From 630D-37 sp037447295 (GTDB lineage Bacteria; Chloroflexota; Anaerolineae; Anaerolineales; Villigracilaceae), in NCBI GenBank assembly GCA_037447295.1, contig JBBIGZ010000009.1:1-64000 (forward strand): a stretch of DNA of 64,000 nucleotides, written 5' to 3'. The notes under the pieces were generated by a model that saw only the letters and a program-made list of their open reading frames with translations, searched no databases and was not told where the DNA came from. Positions within the stretch are counted from its first letter, which is position 1; each line of letters opens with the position of its first letter. A program made the position numbers and the translations under genes. Shown piece by piece: positions 17,798 to 27,744 of this stretch.

Positions 17798-19506
17798 TGA
17801 GCGAAAAACTGCCGTTTATTCCCAAACTCGTTTCGGTAAAACAGATGCGACAGATCGAGGCCGAGGCCAACGCCCGCGGCCTGACCTACGATCAAATGAT
17901 GCAGAATGCCGGCGAAGCAGTCGCCAACCTGGTGCAGCGGCTGGCACAAGAACATCGCCAAAAAGCGGGGTGGCATACTCCCCCAACTGCCCTAGGATTG
18001 GTCGGGAGCGGCAATAACGGCGGGGATACGCTGGTTGCGCTCACCCGTTTGGCCCAGGAAGGTTGGGAGACAGTAGCCTATCTGGTCAAAGAACGCAAAA
18101 AGGGCAAAGAAACCGACCCACTGGTAAAACACCTATTGGAAAGCGGCGGCAAGATCTTCCTCATGGAACAAGACCCGCACTTCCAGCATCTTGGCGAAGC
18201 CGTGCAGCAAGCCGATGTTATCCTGGATGGATTGCTCGGCACCGGTATCACCCTACCCTTGCGCACCGAAATTTCCCTCCTCCTGGAGGCCGTCCAATCC
18301 TTTGTGCGGCTCTCGCCTTGCCTGATTGTGGCCGTGGATTGTCCCAGCGGAGTAGATTGTGATAGCGGCGAAGTCAGCCCTTCTACCCTGTATGCCGATT
18401 ACACGCTGACGTTAGGCGCGGTCAAACAGGGGTTGCTCAAATTGCCGGCCTTCGCTCACCTAGGTCGGCTGGAAGTGGCGGATATCGGCTTTTCAGAAGA
18501 CCTGCCCACCCTGGCCGCGATCCGCGACGAAGTGGCCGATCTCGCCTTTGCGCTTCATCACCTGCCCAAGCGCCCGGCGGAAGCGCACAAAGGGACCTTT
18601 GGCACCGCGCTGATCGTCGCCGGCTCCCTGAATTACACCGGCGCGGCGCTGCTGGCCGGGCAAGGTGCCTATGCGGTGGGCGCCGGTCTGGTGACCTTGG
18701 CCGTACCCTCACCGCTCCATGCGGCCCTGGCCAGCCATCTTCCGGAGGCCACCTGGTTAATTCTACCGCATGAGCTAGGCGTGATTGACGCCTCGGCCGC
18801 GGAAGTGATTTTGGAGAACCTAGGTCGGGTCACTGCCATGCTCCTCGGCCCCGGCTTCGGGCTGGAAGAGACGACGCGCGACTTCATCGAGAACCTGTTA
18901 ACAGCCCCGACCCCCATCCGAAAGCCCACGCCGCGCATTGGCTTCCTGACTGCGGGGGAATCTGCTGCTCCCCAACCGTCACCCGAAGCGATCCGATTGC
19001 CGCCCTTGATCGTAGATGCCGATGGGCTAAAGTTGCTGGCGCGCCTGCCGAATTGGTGGCAACGTTTGCCGGGTCCGGCCGTGCTCACGCCGCATCCGGG
19101 TGAAATGTCCATCCTCTGCGGCCTGCCGGTGGCAGAAATTCAGGCCAATCGGCTGGAAACGGCCCGGCGCTTTGCCACCGAATGGGGACACGTGATCGTG
19201 CTAAAAGGCGCGTTCACCGTGATCGCCGCGCCCGACGGACGGACGACTACCATCCCGATCGCCACTTCGGCCCTGGCCCATGGCGGTAGCGGCGATCTAC
19301 TTGCCGGCATGATCACTGGCCTGCGTGCCCAAGGGTTGGAAGCCTATGAGGCCGCTCGTCTGGGAGCCTGGCTACACGCCCAGGCCGGAGTGGAGGCCAC
19401 CCGAAGCCTTTCGCCCGCCAGCGTCCTGGCTGGGGATGTGCTCCATGCGCTGCGCACCCTGCTCCGCGCACTGGAAGATCGGCGTCAGGCCGAGCGACAA
19501 CTTTGA
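17797..19506 (+). CDS. nnr: Bifunctional NAD(P)HX epimerase/dehydratase
   Basis: The 569-residue fusion repairs hydrated NAD(P)H. The N-terminal YjeF-N epimerase domain spans about 10-230 (GLVGSGNNGGDTLVALTRL, VAVDCPSGVD). The C-terminal ribokinase-like dehydratase domain spans about 240-560 (HKGTFGTALIVAGSLNYTGA, VIVLKGAFTVIAAPDG, AHGGSGDLLAGMITGL). A proline-rich insert near residues 370-400 looks lineage-specific. Two ATGs are possible at 17794 and 17797; the second has better spacing to GAGGGA. The start overlaps the stop of the oxidoreductase, so translation is coupled. Confidence 0.95.
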   Translation: MSEKLPFIPKLVSVKQMRQIEAEANARGLTYDQMMQNAGEAVANLVQRLAQEHRQKAGWHTPPTALGLVGSGNNGGDTLVALTRLAQEGWETVAYLVKERKKGKETDPLVKHLLESGGKIFLMEQDPHFQHLGEAVQQADVILDGLLGTGITLPLRTEISLLLEAVQSFVRLSPCLIVAVDCPSGVDCDSGEVSPSTLYADYTLTLGAVKQGLLKLPAFAHLGRLEVADIGFSEDLPTLAAIRDEVADLAFALHHLPKRPAEAHKGTFGTALIVAGSLNYTGAALLAGQGAYAVGAGLVTLAVPSPLHAALASHLPEATWLILPHELGVIDASAAEVILENLGRVTAMLLGPGFGLEETTRDFIENLLTAPTPIRKPTPRIGFLTAGESAAPQPSPEAIRLPPLIVDADGLKLLARLPNWWQRLPGPAVLTPHPGEMSILCGLPVAEIQANRLETARRFATEWGHVIVLKGAFTVIAAPDGRTTTIPIATSALAHGGSGDLLAGMITGLRAQGLEAYEAARLGAWLHAQAGVEATRSLSPASVLAGDVLHALRTLLRALEDRRQAERQL

Positions 19507-19533
19507 AAACATGCTCTTTGCAGGAGAAAAACG

Positions 19534-20751
19534 ATGTCTCTAAGCTACTTGGCACGTTCCATTGTCGAATCTCCCACCGTTAGCTTGAACGAAGAGGCGC
19601 GCCTGCTGCGAGAACGCGGTGAGCCGGTAATTCATCTTGGCATTGGAGAACCCAAAAACAAAACCCCCATTCAGGCCATCCTGGCCGGAGCGGCCAAATT
19701 GACCTCCGGAGAGGTGAAGTATACGCCGGTCGAGGGTACGACCTCGCTGCGCAAGGCCATCATTCGCTATACCGAGGAAAACTACGACCGGCTGGTGGCA
19801 CCGGAAAATGTGATCGTCACCATTGGGGCCAAGAACGCCATCTGGATGGCACTTTTCACCTTGCTCAACCCAGGCGATGAAGTGATCATCCTCGCTCCCT
19901 ATTGGGTGAGTTACCCGGAGATGGTGCGCATGTGCCAAGGCGTGCCGGTGATCGTCACACCGGAAGATGGCACGTTCATCCCGCGCTTCGAGGACATCGA
20001 ACGCGCCGTGACCTCTTCCACCAAAGCGATCATCGTCAACAGCCCGAACAATCCTTCCGGGGCGATCTACCCTCCCGAACTGATCGCCCAGTTGGTAGAT
20101 TTTTGCGAACGTCGCGGCATTTACTACATTTCGGATGACATCTACCACAAACTGGTCTTCGATGGAAAACGCGCCGCACCGGTCTATCAATTCACGCAGA
20201 AGGACGTGGATTCCAGCCATATTATCGTCATCAACGGCGTAGCCAAGCTCTATGGCATGACCGGCTTCCGCATCGGTTGGGCGGTGGCACCGCGCCCGAT
20301 CATCGAGATCATGCGCCGCGTTCAATCGCAGACGGTCACGACCCCGGCGGCTGTGCTGCAGGCGGCGGCCGAAGGCGCGCTGAACGGCATGCAGAGTACC
20401 GTAGAAGTGCTGCGCCTGAGCGTGCAAAACAATCGAGATGTGCTCATGCAGGAACTGAAAGCTTTTCAAGGGGTGCGTTGCATTCGTCCGGAAGGCACCT
20501 TCTACGCGCTCCCCGATTTCCGTGCCTATACCCAGGATTCGGTGCAGCTGGCGCGTTTCCTGCTCCAAAAAGCACTGGTAGTGACCGTGCCCGGCCGCGA
20601 ATTCGGCATGGAAGGCCATCTGCGCATTAGCTATGCCGGCACAGTCAAGGATGTCACCGAAGGCATTGCCCGCATCCGCTGGGCATTGGACCCCACATCT
20701 CCGAACGAAATCTACATCGGCGACCGCCGAATGGTGAGGGATTGGCTATGA
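19534..20751 (+). CDS. PLP-dependent aminotransferase class I/II (aspartate aminotransferase-like)
   Basis: The 405-residue protein is a fold-type I aminotransferase. It shows the N-terminal substrate-closing segment with GEPVIHLGIGEPKNKTP, the IVNSPNNPSGAIY motif, SDDIYHKLVFDG, and the PLP lysine in INGVAKLYGMTGFRIGW near residue 238, where the usual S-K-T/S is A-K-L. The substrate is most likely aspartate or another common amino acid with 2-oxoglutarate; aromatic or alanine specificity cannot be excluded. A purine-rich AGGAG site precedes the ATG. The stop codon overlaps the start of pckA. Pairing with PEP carboxykinase suggests carbon flow through oxaloacetate. Confidence 0.9.
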   Translation: MSLSYLARSIVESPTVSLNEEARLLRERGEPVIHLGIGEPKNKTPIQAILAGAAKLTSGEVKYTPVEGTTSLRKAIIRYTEENYDRLVAPENVIVTIGAKNAIWMALFTLLNPGDEVIILAPYWVSYPEMVRMCQGVPVIVTPEDGTFIPRFEDIERAVTSSTKAIIVNSPNNPSGAIYPPELIAQLVDFCERRGIYYISDDIYHKLVFDGKRAAPVYQFTQKDVDSSHIIVINGVAKLYGMTGFRIGWAVAPRPIIEIMRRVQSQTVTTPAAVLQAAAEGALNGMQSTVEVLRLSVQNNRDVLMQELKAFQGVRCIRPEGTFYALPDFRAYTQDSVQLARFLLQKALVVTVPGREFGMEGHLRISYAGTVKDVTEGIARIRWALDPTSPNEIYIGDRRMVRDWL

Positions 20752-22394
20752 ACAACCTACTGAACATCAAGACCCCGGCTCAAGGCATCGCTACGGCCTT
20801 AAAGAGTGACTACGGATTGGAAAACCACGGCTTCAGCAACCTGAATCAGGTGTACTGGAACTTGCCGCCGGAAGCACTGTATGAGGAGATCGTCTTCCGC
20901 GGCGAAGGGCAGATCGTCCACTCCGGCCCGGTAGTGGTGCATACAGCAAAGCATACGGCACGCTCGGCAAACGATAAATTCATCGTGCGCGAAGCAGAAA
21001 GCGAAGCCCACATCTGGTGGGGACCATATAATCGCCCATTCGCCGCGGATAAATTTGAAGAGGTCTATAACCGCCTGCTGGGCTATTTTCAGGGACGAGA
21101 TGTCTTCGTCCAAGACGTCTATGCCGGCGCCGATCCGAACTATCGCCTGCGGGTGCGCATCATCACCGAAACGGCCTGGCACAGCCTCTTTGCCCGCAAC
21201 ATGTTCCTGCTCCCTGCAACGCGGGAAGAATACCAGCGCTTTGTGCCGGAATTTACGATCGTCGCAGCGCCCGGTTTTAAAGGCGTTCCATCCATTGATG
21301 CCACGCGTTCAGAGACCTTCATCTTGCTGAACTTCGCCGAACATCTCGGCCTGATCGGCAATACGGCCTATGCTGGGGAGATCAAAAAATCGGTCTTCAC
21401 CATCTTGAACTATCTGTTACCGCTGGATGGCGTGCTCCCGATGCACTGTTCGGCGAACGTCTCGCCGGATGATGAAAACGACGTGGCTCTCTTCTTCGGC
21501 CTTTCCGGTACAGGGAAGACCACCCTTTCGGCCGATCCGTCCCGCCGGCTGATCGGAGATGACGAACATGGCTGGAGCGATGAGGGCGTTTTCAACTTTG
21601 AAAACGGCTGCTACGCCAAAGTGCTCAACCTTTCGCCGACCGCCGAACCGCAAATTTACGCCACCACGCGCCGTTTCGGCACGATCCTGGAAAACGTAGT
21701 CTACGACCCGGTCACCCGGCGCATTGACCTGGATTCAGATGAAATCACGGAAAACACGCGGGCCTCTTACCCATTGGAATTCATCGAAAACGCCTTGCTG
21801 GAAAAACGCGCCGGACATCCACGCAATATTGTCTTTTTGACCTGCGATGCCAGCGGTGTGATGCCGCCCATCGCTCGCCTGAGCACCGAACAAGCCCTCT
21901 ACCAGTTCATCTCCGGTTACACCTCGAAAATCGCCGGCACCGAAGTTGGGTTGGGCCGAGAACCGGAGATCACCTTCTCGGCCTGTTTCGGTGCACCGTT
22001 CATGGTCCACCATCCTTATAAGTACGCCGAACTGCTGCGACAAAAGATCGAACGCTACGGTGCACGCTGCTGGCTGGTCAATACCGGCTGGGTGGGAGGG
22101 CCATATGGCATCGGCAAGCGCATCAGCATCCGTTACACGCGCGCCATGCTGGCCGCCGCCCTACGCGGTGACCTGGAAAACGTGCCCTATAAGACCGATC
22201 CGATCTTCGGCTTCCAGGTGCCCACCCAATGTCCCGGCGTTCCCGATGAAGTGCTCGATCCTTCTAGCTCCTGGCCAAACAAAGAGGAATACTGGAAGAA
22301 ATATCGCCAGTTGGCGGCACGCTTCATCGAGAATTTTCGCAAATTTGAGGATGTGTGTCCACCTGAGGTGATCGCTGCGGGTCCCAAACTGTAA
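20748..22394 (+). CDS. pckA: Phosphoenolpyruvate carboxykinase (ATP)
   Basis: The 548-residue protein is the ATP-dependent type, converting oxaloacetate and ATP to PEP, CO2 and ADP. The kinase P-loop GLSGTGKTTLSADP is near residue 250, preceded by the metal-site region LPMHCSANV and followed by GDDEHGWSDEGVFNFENGCY and ITENTRASYPLEFI. The ATG at 20748 overlaps the preceding TGA (ATGA), and a purine-rich GAGGGA lies seven bases upstream; an in-frame TTG six bases earlier is less likely. A strong terminator ends the operon. Confidence 0.97.
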   Translation: MNNLLNIKTPAQGIATALKSDYGLENHGFSNLNQVYWNLPPEALYEEIVFRGEGQIVHSGPVVVHTAKHTARSANDKFIVREAESEAHIWWGPYNRPFAADKFEEVYNRLLGYFQGRDVFVQDVYAGADPNYRLRVRIITETAWHSLFARNMFLLPATREEYQRFVPEFTIVAAPGFKGVPSIDATRSETFILLNFAEHLGLIGNTAYAGEIKKSVFTILNYLLPLDGVLPMHCSANVSPDDENDVALFFGLSGTGKTTLSADPSRRLIGDDEHGWSDEGVFNFENGCYAKVLNLSPTAEPQIYATTRRFGTILENVVYDPVTRRIDLDSDEITENTRASYPLEFIENALLEKRAGHPRNIVFLTCDASGVMPPIARLSTEQALYQFISGYTSKIAGTEVGLGREPEITFSACFGAPFMVHHPYKYAELLRQKIERYGARCWLVNTGWVGGPYGIGKRISIRYTRAMLAAALRGDLENVPYKTDPIFGFQVPTQCPGVPDEVLDPSSSWPNKEEYWKKYRQLAARFIENFRKFEDVCPPEVIAAGPKL

Positions 22395-22412
22395 GCGCAT
22401 CGGCAAAAGCAG

Positions 22413-22464
22413 GCACCGCCGGCTCGGAGCGGAATTTACCGTTCCCCCGGCGGTGCTTTTTTTT
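22413..22464 (+). terminator. Strong rho-independent terminator after pckA
   Basis: GCACCGCCGG at 22413-22422 pairs perfectly with CCGGCGGTGC at 22447-22456; the loop contains a second GGAGCGG/CCGTTCC stem, and eight T residues follow. It ends the five-gene plus-strand operon just before a converging gene. Confidence 0.95.
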
Positions 22465-22530
22465 GAGCAAAAGCGAAGCAGGGTGCGAAGTTAGTTTCGG
22501 CAGGCCTCCTTTGCCGATCGTCGGTTGCGC

Positions 22531-23595
22531 TCACAATCGCACCGTCACGCGATATTCTCCCACCTGCAAGCCGCGATGATTGAGAACCTTTCCACCGTGA
22601 ACGAAAGGAGCAAACTTGGCAATCTGGGTCTCGGTCAACACGCCGAGCTGACGCAAAATTTCCAGAGTGACGGCCGTACGCGCCCGCGAAACGGTGCGTC
22701 CATCGATCAGCCGTATGGGGAGATCGCCATCGGCGATCTTCAGTGCCAGGCCAAGGCCCGGTTGATCGGGCCCCAACGTTCCGGGCAGGATGCCGACGAT
22801 CTGGAATCCTTCGGCACCGCCTTTGGCGAGCACATGCCCGGATGCGATGCGCATCAATTCCGTATCGAATCCGCCTTCTCCATCCACCATCTCCGGATGA
22901 CCGATCATGGCACGGACAATCGCTTGGGCAGCTTCCGCCCGCTGTGCGGGAAGCCGGCGCGGATCGCAAAGGCGGGCAACACCCAACGCGGCATGATACA
23001 ATGGCAAAGCAAAAGTGGGAGCAGAACAACCGTCAATCGCCACGCCAATGCGCTCTTTCGGATAGTCGCAAATTTCTGCCAGTGTCTGCAGAATTTCCTG
23101 TTGCAGCGGATGGTGAATATCCAGATAGTTGTGGATGGCCCAGCCGTGCAAAAGCGCATGGGCAAGCATGCCCGTATGCTTCCCGGAACAGTTGTTGTAG
23201 TTCGGCGTCGGCTCGCGTCCGCTCAAGATCAGGGTGCGCATGGATTGCGCATCCGAAGGCCAGTGAGCACCGCATTGGAGCTCGGCCTCGGATATGCCGA
23301 TCTTCGCCTGCAACGCGCCCACGGTTTCTAGGTGAATGGCCGCGCCATCGTGGGAGGCGCAGATCAGCGCCAGCTCGGCCTCGGTGATGCCAAAGGTCTG
23401 CACACCGCCGTGTTCGACAAACGGCAGCGCCTGGAATGGCTTGGCCGAAGAACGTAAATAGGTGACAAACGAGACATCTCCTGCCGCAGCAATCGTTCGC
23501 CCCTCAGCATCCACGACCGCAAAAGCACCCTGGTGGACGGATTCGCAACGATCACCGCGCCATACCTCTAGCAAAGGGACAAAAGGTTGGTTCAT
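22531..23595 (-). CDS. Asparaginase II family protein (thermolabile L-asparaginase type)
   Basis: The 354-residue protein belongs to the Rhizobium-type asparaginase family, unrelated to the classic AnsA/AnsB fold. Conserved patches are TYLRSSAKPFQALPFVEHGG, ICASHDG, NYNNCSGKHTGMLAH and IDGCSAPTFALPLYH; the Ser/Lys pairs and cysteines in these patches form the active centre in the structurally known homologue. Hydrolysis of L-asparagine to aspartate and ammonia is the expected reaction. The start overlaps the stop of the upstream metallo-beta-lactamase-fold gene by four bases, making it the last gene of a long minus-strand operon. Confidence 0.92.
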   Translation of the reverse strand: MNQPFVPLLEVWRGDRCESVHQGAFAVVDAEGRTIAAAGDVSFVTYLRSSAKPFQALPFVEHGGVQTFGITEAELALICASHDGAAIHLETVGALQAKIGISEAELQCGAHWPSDAQSMRTLILSGREPTPNYNNCSGKHTGMLAHALLHGWAIHNYLDIHHPLQQEILQTLAEICDYPKERIGVAIDGCSAPTFALPLYHAALGVARLCDPRRLPAQRAEAAQAIVRAMIGHPEMVDGEGGFDTELMRIASGHVLAKGGAEGFQIVGILPGTLGPDQPGLGLALKIADGDLPIRLIDGRTVSRARTAVTLEILRQLGVLTETQIAKFAPFVHGGKVLNHRGLQVGEYRVTVRL

Positions 23596-24443
23596 TGTTC
23601 TTCCTCGAGAGGGATCACAACGGGTTGACGACGAGTGTGGTAGTACTTTAGGCCATAACGCAGGCGGAAGAAATACTTTTTCTCCGAAGGAAAGTTGAAA
23701 CGCTCCAGCAATTCTTGAGCCATCTGCTCAAATACCGCATCTGCTACATCCGCGGGGACTTTCTGCAGGCTTTCCTGAACCGTTTCCAGGAAGGCGATCT
23801 GGGCCCGGATCACCTGCAAAGGAACAAGCCCGCCTCTACCACAAACGATCAGGTAATCGGCATATTGCGGCTGCAGGAGCTCATGAAGAAGCTCAATCCA
23901 TTGAGGAATATCGGCACTCGCCAGGAACGGCGGTTGATCTTTACACACTGCATCTCCGATGAAAAGCACACGCTCTCGTTCCCAGCGCACCCACACCGCG
24001 CCGTTACTCGGTCCCGGACGCGCCTCAATCACCAAAGGGTGTTCACTCCAATGGAGCACCAGGTTTTCGGAAAAGGAGAGCTCTGGTGGTGTCCAACGGG
24101 TGGTACTCCAACCGCTATGGCTTTCCCATTCGGCGCCGGTCTCCTCGCCGGTCACGCGGCTGGTGGGAGGGCGCGAGCGGAGCATATGTGCCGCCTTCTC
24201 GTGTGCCAGAATCGGGCATTCCATCAGGCGCGCGTTCAAAGCCCGATCGGGGTGAGCATCCAAGAGCACCAACGCCCGCTCGGTGCCGGTGTTCAATCCC
24301 ATCAAGGAAGCCCGCCAAGCCCGCACATGATCGGGCAAGAGGGGTACGTCAATATGGACCAGGCCGTGCGGTAGGACAAAAGCGCCTACCGTCACTCCAG
24401 GATAAGCAGTCTCAATATAGACATCCGGTGCAATGTTTTCCAT
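23592..24443 (-). CDS. Metallo-beta-lactamase-fold protein with atypical metal site
   Basis: The 283-residue protein has the shape of an MBL hydrolase: an N-terminal strand pair (DVYIETAYPGVTVGAFVLPH), then VLLDAHPDRALNARLM in the place of the HxHxDH loop, LVIEARPGPSNGAVWVRW, and FIGDAVCKDQPPFL as the distal metal motif. The first loop has only D-x-H-P-D, so the canonical dinuclear site is altered and the activity unknown. The ATG at 24443 is chosen because families of this type begin just there; a TTG at 24488 overlapping the kinase stop is also possible, and neither has a clear ribosome binding site. Confidence 0.65.
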   Translation of the reverse strand: MENIAPDVYIETAYPGVTVGAFVLPHGLVHIDVPLLPDHVRAWRASLMGLNTGTERALVLLDAHPDRALNARLMECPILAHEKAAHMLRSRPPTSRVTGEETGAEWESHSGWSTTRWTPPELSFSENLVLHWSEHPLVIEARPGPSNGAVWVRWERERVLFIGDAVCKDQPPFLASADIPQWIELLHELLQPQYADYLIVCGRGGLVPLQVIRAQIAFLETVQESLQKVPADVADAVFEQMAQELLERFNFPSEKKYFFRLRYGLKYYHTRRQPVVIPLEEEQ

Positions 24444-24484
24444 AAGAATTATGAGTAGCATAGAAATTTTGGCGTTTGAAGGTC

Positions 24485-26581
24485 TCAAGCAGATTCAAGA
24501 TGTCTTGGCAAGGTGAAGAAAAAGGTAGCGCCGTGACCCGGCTCACTCTCTACACCGATCTTACCACCATGCGCCTGCACCGCCAGGCGGCAAAATGCCA
24601 ACCCAATGCCCAACCCGCGCACACCTTCTTTACGAGCAAGTCGGGTAAATTTTTCAAAAATGCGCTCCTGATCCGCCGGTGCAATGCCTGGCCCGCTATC
24701 CTTGACCCAAAAACGCACCTGTTGTGGTGTATCTTCTAGCAATTGGGCACCTAAGAGAATCTGGCTTTGGGTTGGAGAAAACTTGGAGGCATTTTCCAAA
24801 AGGTTGATCAAAACCCGTGCAATCATATCAGCATCCGCTAGTACCCATGCCGAGGCGACCTTGTCCTGTATCTGTATCTCGAGGGTTTGGGCACGCGGAT
24901 CCAGGGTCATGCGAATTTCATTGGCCGCCCTTTGGAGCAGATCTCCCACCCGCACCGGCTGGCGCTCTCCCAAAGGGACACCGGCTTCCAAACGGTGAAT
25001 ATCCAGCAAAGAATTCACCATACGCTGCAGGCGCGCTACCGCGTGAGAAGCGATCTCCAGGATCGAAGTAGCCACGTTGTCATCGGTGGGGATCGCACCC
25101 TTCAAAAGTTCCAAACTGGAGATCAAATTTCCCAACGGAGAGCGTAGATCGTGATAGATCATTGCGGCCAGATCGTCCCGCAAAGCATCCAGCTCTTTGC
25201 GCTCATGGATATCATGGAATATCCACTGGATCACATCACGTTGTTCCAATATGCGGCGACGAGCGGACACTTCTACCGGTATTTGCCCCCCATCCTTGGT
25301 CTTCACCACAGATTCGAAGCGCAGCGTGTCTTCTTCGTCCAATGTATCCAGCGATTGAAGCGTGACCCCTTCAGGGACATGATAGAGCTGGTGGACGGAA
25401 CGAGAGAGTAGCTCCTGTGAATCGTAACCGAAGAGCTGCATCGCCTGGCGATTCGCTTCTAGAATATGCCCCTGCAAATCGGTCAGCAGGATGGCATCGA
25501 TATTCTCATCAAACAGCTCTCGATAGCGGCGTTGTGCCATCTGAATACGCTCGGCAAAAAGAGCGTTTTGGATGGCAATCCCTGCCAGACTGCCGATGCC
25601 GGTCATCACCAAAAGCGCATCCGAGTCAAACGTGCCTCCCAAGGGATTGAGCGCCATCAATACTCCGATCGCACCTTCCCGGCCATGGATCGGTACGATC
25701 GCAGCAGAAAAGATGCTCCGATCATCGAAGAGACCCGCAACGGAAAGGCGCTCTTTGCTGCCGCTGCTGGGCAAGATCACCCCTTTTCCCTGACGCATGA
25801 CCCAACCGATAACACCCTCTTCAACTGCCAGACGACGATCGAGGAGCACTCCGGCGCGTAGGCCATCGGCTGCGCGAAACACCAGCGTGTTGCTCGTCTC
25901 ATCCACCAAACCGAGCGCCACCGTTTCCACTTGCAGCGCCTGCATCATTTGTTGCAGAATGCGACGGAAGACGTCTTTCAAGTCCAGGGAAGCATTAATC
26001 GCAATGGCACATTCGACCAATGCGCTCATCACCCGTGCCTGCCGCTGACTTTCGGTATAGAGGCGCGCGTTCAGCACGGCAATGCCTGCCTGATCGGCAA
26101 TGGCCTGCATCAGTTGGAGATGCTGTTCTGTAAAGGTGTTAGGGATCGGGTGCACCAGCGTCAAAACACCAACGAGCTTCTCGCGCGCCAGCAACGGCAC
26201 GCAGATGGCTGATTTGGCTCCCGTGCCGGCGCTGGAATCATCCGGGCGGCGCAGCCAGCGTTCATCACGGCTGGTATCCGGCACCAGCGCCGCCTTGCGA
26301 TGGCGGATCACCCAGCCGGCCAGCCCACGTTCTACCGTCTCCCGCAAACGGGGCGTGGTGTGCTCGTGATATTGTTTTCCATAGACTAGCGTCGCTTCTA
26401 CCGGTTTGCCGCTATCATCGAGCACGACAATGCTCCCGCGCTCTCCGCCCACGTGCTGCAATGCGGCATAGAGCACCCGCTGCAAAACGGTGCGCAGATC
26501 CAGTGCCGCGGCCAGTTCACGGCTGATCTGATAGAGTAACTCTAGAGGGGCGATGGGCGAGGCGGGTACATCCATACTCAT
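24485..26581 (-). CDS. Cytoplasmic GAF-GAF-PAS sensor histidine kinase
   Basis: The 698-residue protein has no membrane helix. Two GAF domains (about 30-165 and 190-335) are followed by a PAS domain (about 345-460, RYRELFDENIDAILLTDLQG) with a PAC tail, a HisKA domain with the phospho-acceptor His in MIYHDLRSPLG near residue 474, and a HATPase domain (N-box VLINLLENASKFSP, then DSGPGIAPADQERIFEKF and GLGIGLAFCRLA). It should sense small ligands or redox state in the cytoplasm. No response regulator is in the window. Its start codon overlaps the stop of the threonine synthase-like gene. Confidence 0.93.
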   Translation of the reverse strand: MSMDVPASPIAPLELLYQISRELAAALDLRTVLQRVLYAALQHVGGERGSIVVLDDSGKPVEATLVYGKQYHEHTTPRLRETVERGLAGWVIRHRKAALVPDTSRDERWLRRPDDSSAGTGAKSAICVPLLAREKLVGVLTLVHPIPNTFTEQHLQLMQAIADQAGIAVLNARLYTESQRQARVMSALVECAIAINASLDLKDVFRRILQQMMQALQVETVALGLVDETSNTLVFRAADGLRAGVLLDRRLAVEEGVIGWVMRQGKGVILPSSGSKERLSVAGLFDDRSIFSAAIVPIHGREGAIGVLMALNPLGGTFDSDALLVMTGIGSLAGIAIQNALFAERIQMAQRRYRELFDENIDAILLTDLQGHILEANRQAMQLFGYDSQELLSRSVHQLYHVPEGVTLQSLDTLDEEDTLRFESVVKTKDGGQIPVEVSARRRILEQRDVIQWIFHDIHERKELDALRDDLAAMIYHDLRSPLGNLISSLELLKGAIPTDDNVATSILEIASHAVARLQRMVNSLLDIHRLEAGVPLGERQPVRVGDLLQRAANEIRMTLDPRAQTLEIQIQDKVASAWVLADADMIARVLINLLENASKFSPTQSQILLGAQLLEDTPQQVRFWVKDSGPGIAPADQERIFEKFTRLARKEGVRGLGIGLAFCRLAVQAHGGKIGVESEPGHGATFFFTLPRHLESA

Positions 26582-27744
26582 ACATATTTTACCCCACTAC
26601 CCGTATTGAGGAGCAGAACCCGTTCTTGCGGTGCAATCCATCCCACGCGCTGCAGGTGCTGGAGTGCCGCCAGTGTTGCCGCGCCTTCCGGAGCCGCAAA
26701 GATACCCTCCTGAGCTGCCAACATGCGCTGCGCCTGGAGGATCTCCTCATCGCTAACGGCTACTGCCGTGCCACCGCTTTGACGGATCACGCGCAAGATC
26801 AAGCGATGCGCAAACGGAAGCGGCACACGCAACCCCGAAGCAATCGTCTCGGCATTCGGCCAAAACTGCGCCTCGTCTGCCCCGCACTCGAAGGCGCGGA
26901 CGATCGGAGCACAGCCTTGCGCCTGGACACTCACCATACGGGGACGCTTTTTGCCGATCCACCCCAAAGCCTCCAGCTCTTCAAACGCTTTCCAAATGCC
27001 CACCAGCCCCGTTCCACCGCCGGTTGGGTAGAGGATCACGTCCGGCACATTCCAACCGAAGAACTCGGCAATTTCAAAGCCCATCGTCTTTTTGCCTTCC
27101 AAGCGATAAGGCTCCTTGAAGGTCGAAACATCGAACCAGCGGAAACGCTGGGCTTCCTGAGCGGCCAACCGTCCGGCATCGGAGATCAACCCCTGCACCA
27201 AGCGCAGATCGGCCGCATGGAGGCGCACCTCGTGTTGATTGGCTTGCGGCGCATCGGCAGGCATAAAAACATGGGCTTCCATTCCGGCGCACGCCGCATA
27301 AGCGGCCAAGGCTCCGCCGGCATTGCCGGCTGTGGGGATCACCAGAGCATGCGCTTTCAGCTCGCGCGCCCGTGAAACGGCCATTGCCAACCCGCGTGCC
27401 TTGAAAGTTCCGGTGGGATTCAGGGATTCATCCTTGAGAAACAGGTGCTCTATCCCCAGGCTCGCCGCCAGCCTTTTGAGTTCCAGGATCGGCGTATCCC
27501 CCTCTCCTAAGGTCACGCGATTCGCTTCCTGCTGCACCGGCAGGAGCTCGGCCCAGCGCCAGAGGCCGCGCGGCCGATCGGCTACCACCTGGGGTTTCAG
27601 CGTTCGTGCTACTTTCTCCAGATCGTAGCGCGCCAGGAGGGGCGCCTGACAGGAAAAGCAAAAGGTCTGCAAGCGATGTGCATCGAAGCGTTTCCCACAC
27701 TGCGAGCATTCGAGGTGGGTCAATGCGCTAGTGGTTCGGCCCAT
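26578..27744 (-). CDS. Threonine synthase-like PLP enzyme
   Basis: The 388-residue protein begins with a zinc-ribbon-like segment (CSQCGKRF, then CFSCQAPL), as in archaeal-type threonine synthases. A fold-type II PLP domain follows, with the PLP lysine in NPTGTFKARG near residue 125, TAGNAGGALAAYAACAGM as phosphate-binding region and YPTGGGTGLVG. Threonine synthase (O-phosphohomoserine to threonine) is the best guess, but diaminopropionate ammonia-lyase-like or other members look similar. The ATG at 27744 is 17 bases inside the upstream TrkA gene; a longer upstream frame would only overlap that gene. Confidence 0.8.
   Translation of the reverse strand: MGRTTSALTHLECSQCGKRFDAHRLQTFCFSCQAPLLARYDLEKVARTLKPQVVADRPRGLWRWAELLPVQQEANRVTLGEGDTPILELKRLAASLGIEHLFLKDESLNPTGTFKARGLAMAVSRARELKAHALVIPTAGNAGGALAAYAACAGMEAHVFMPADAPQANQHEVRLHAADLRLVQGLISDAGRLAAQEAQRFRWFDVSTFKEPYRLEGKKTMGFEIAEFFGWNVPDVILYPTGGGTGLVGIWKAFEELEALGWIGKKRPRMVSVQAQGCAPIVRAFECGADEAQFWPNAETIASGLRVPLPFAHRLILRVIRQSGGTAVAVSDEEILQAQRMLAAQEGIFAAPEGAATLAALQHLQRVGWIAPQERVLLLNTGSGVKYV

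Noticed and set aside
19540..20619. A 359-codon minus-strand gene
   Set aside because: It is the reverse frame of the aminotransferase gene, His-rich and without domain features.
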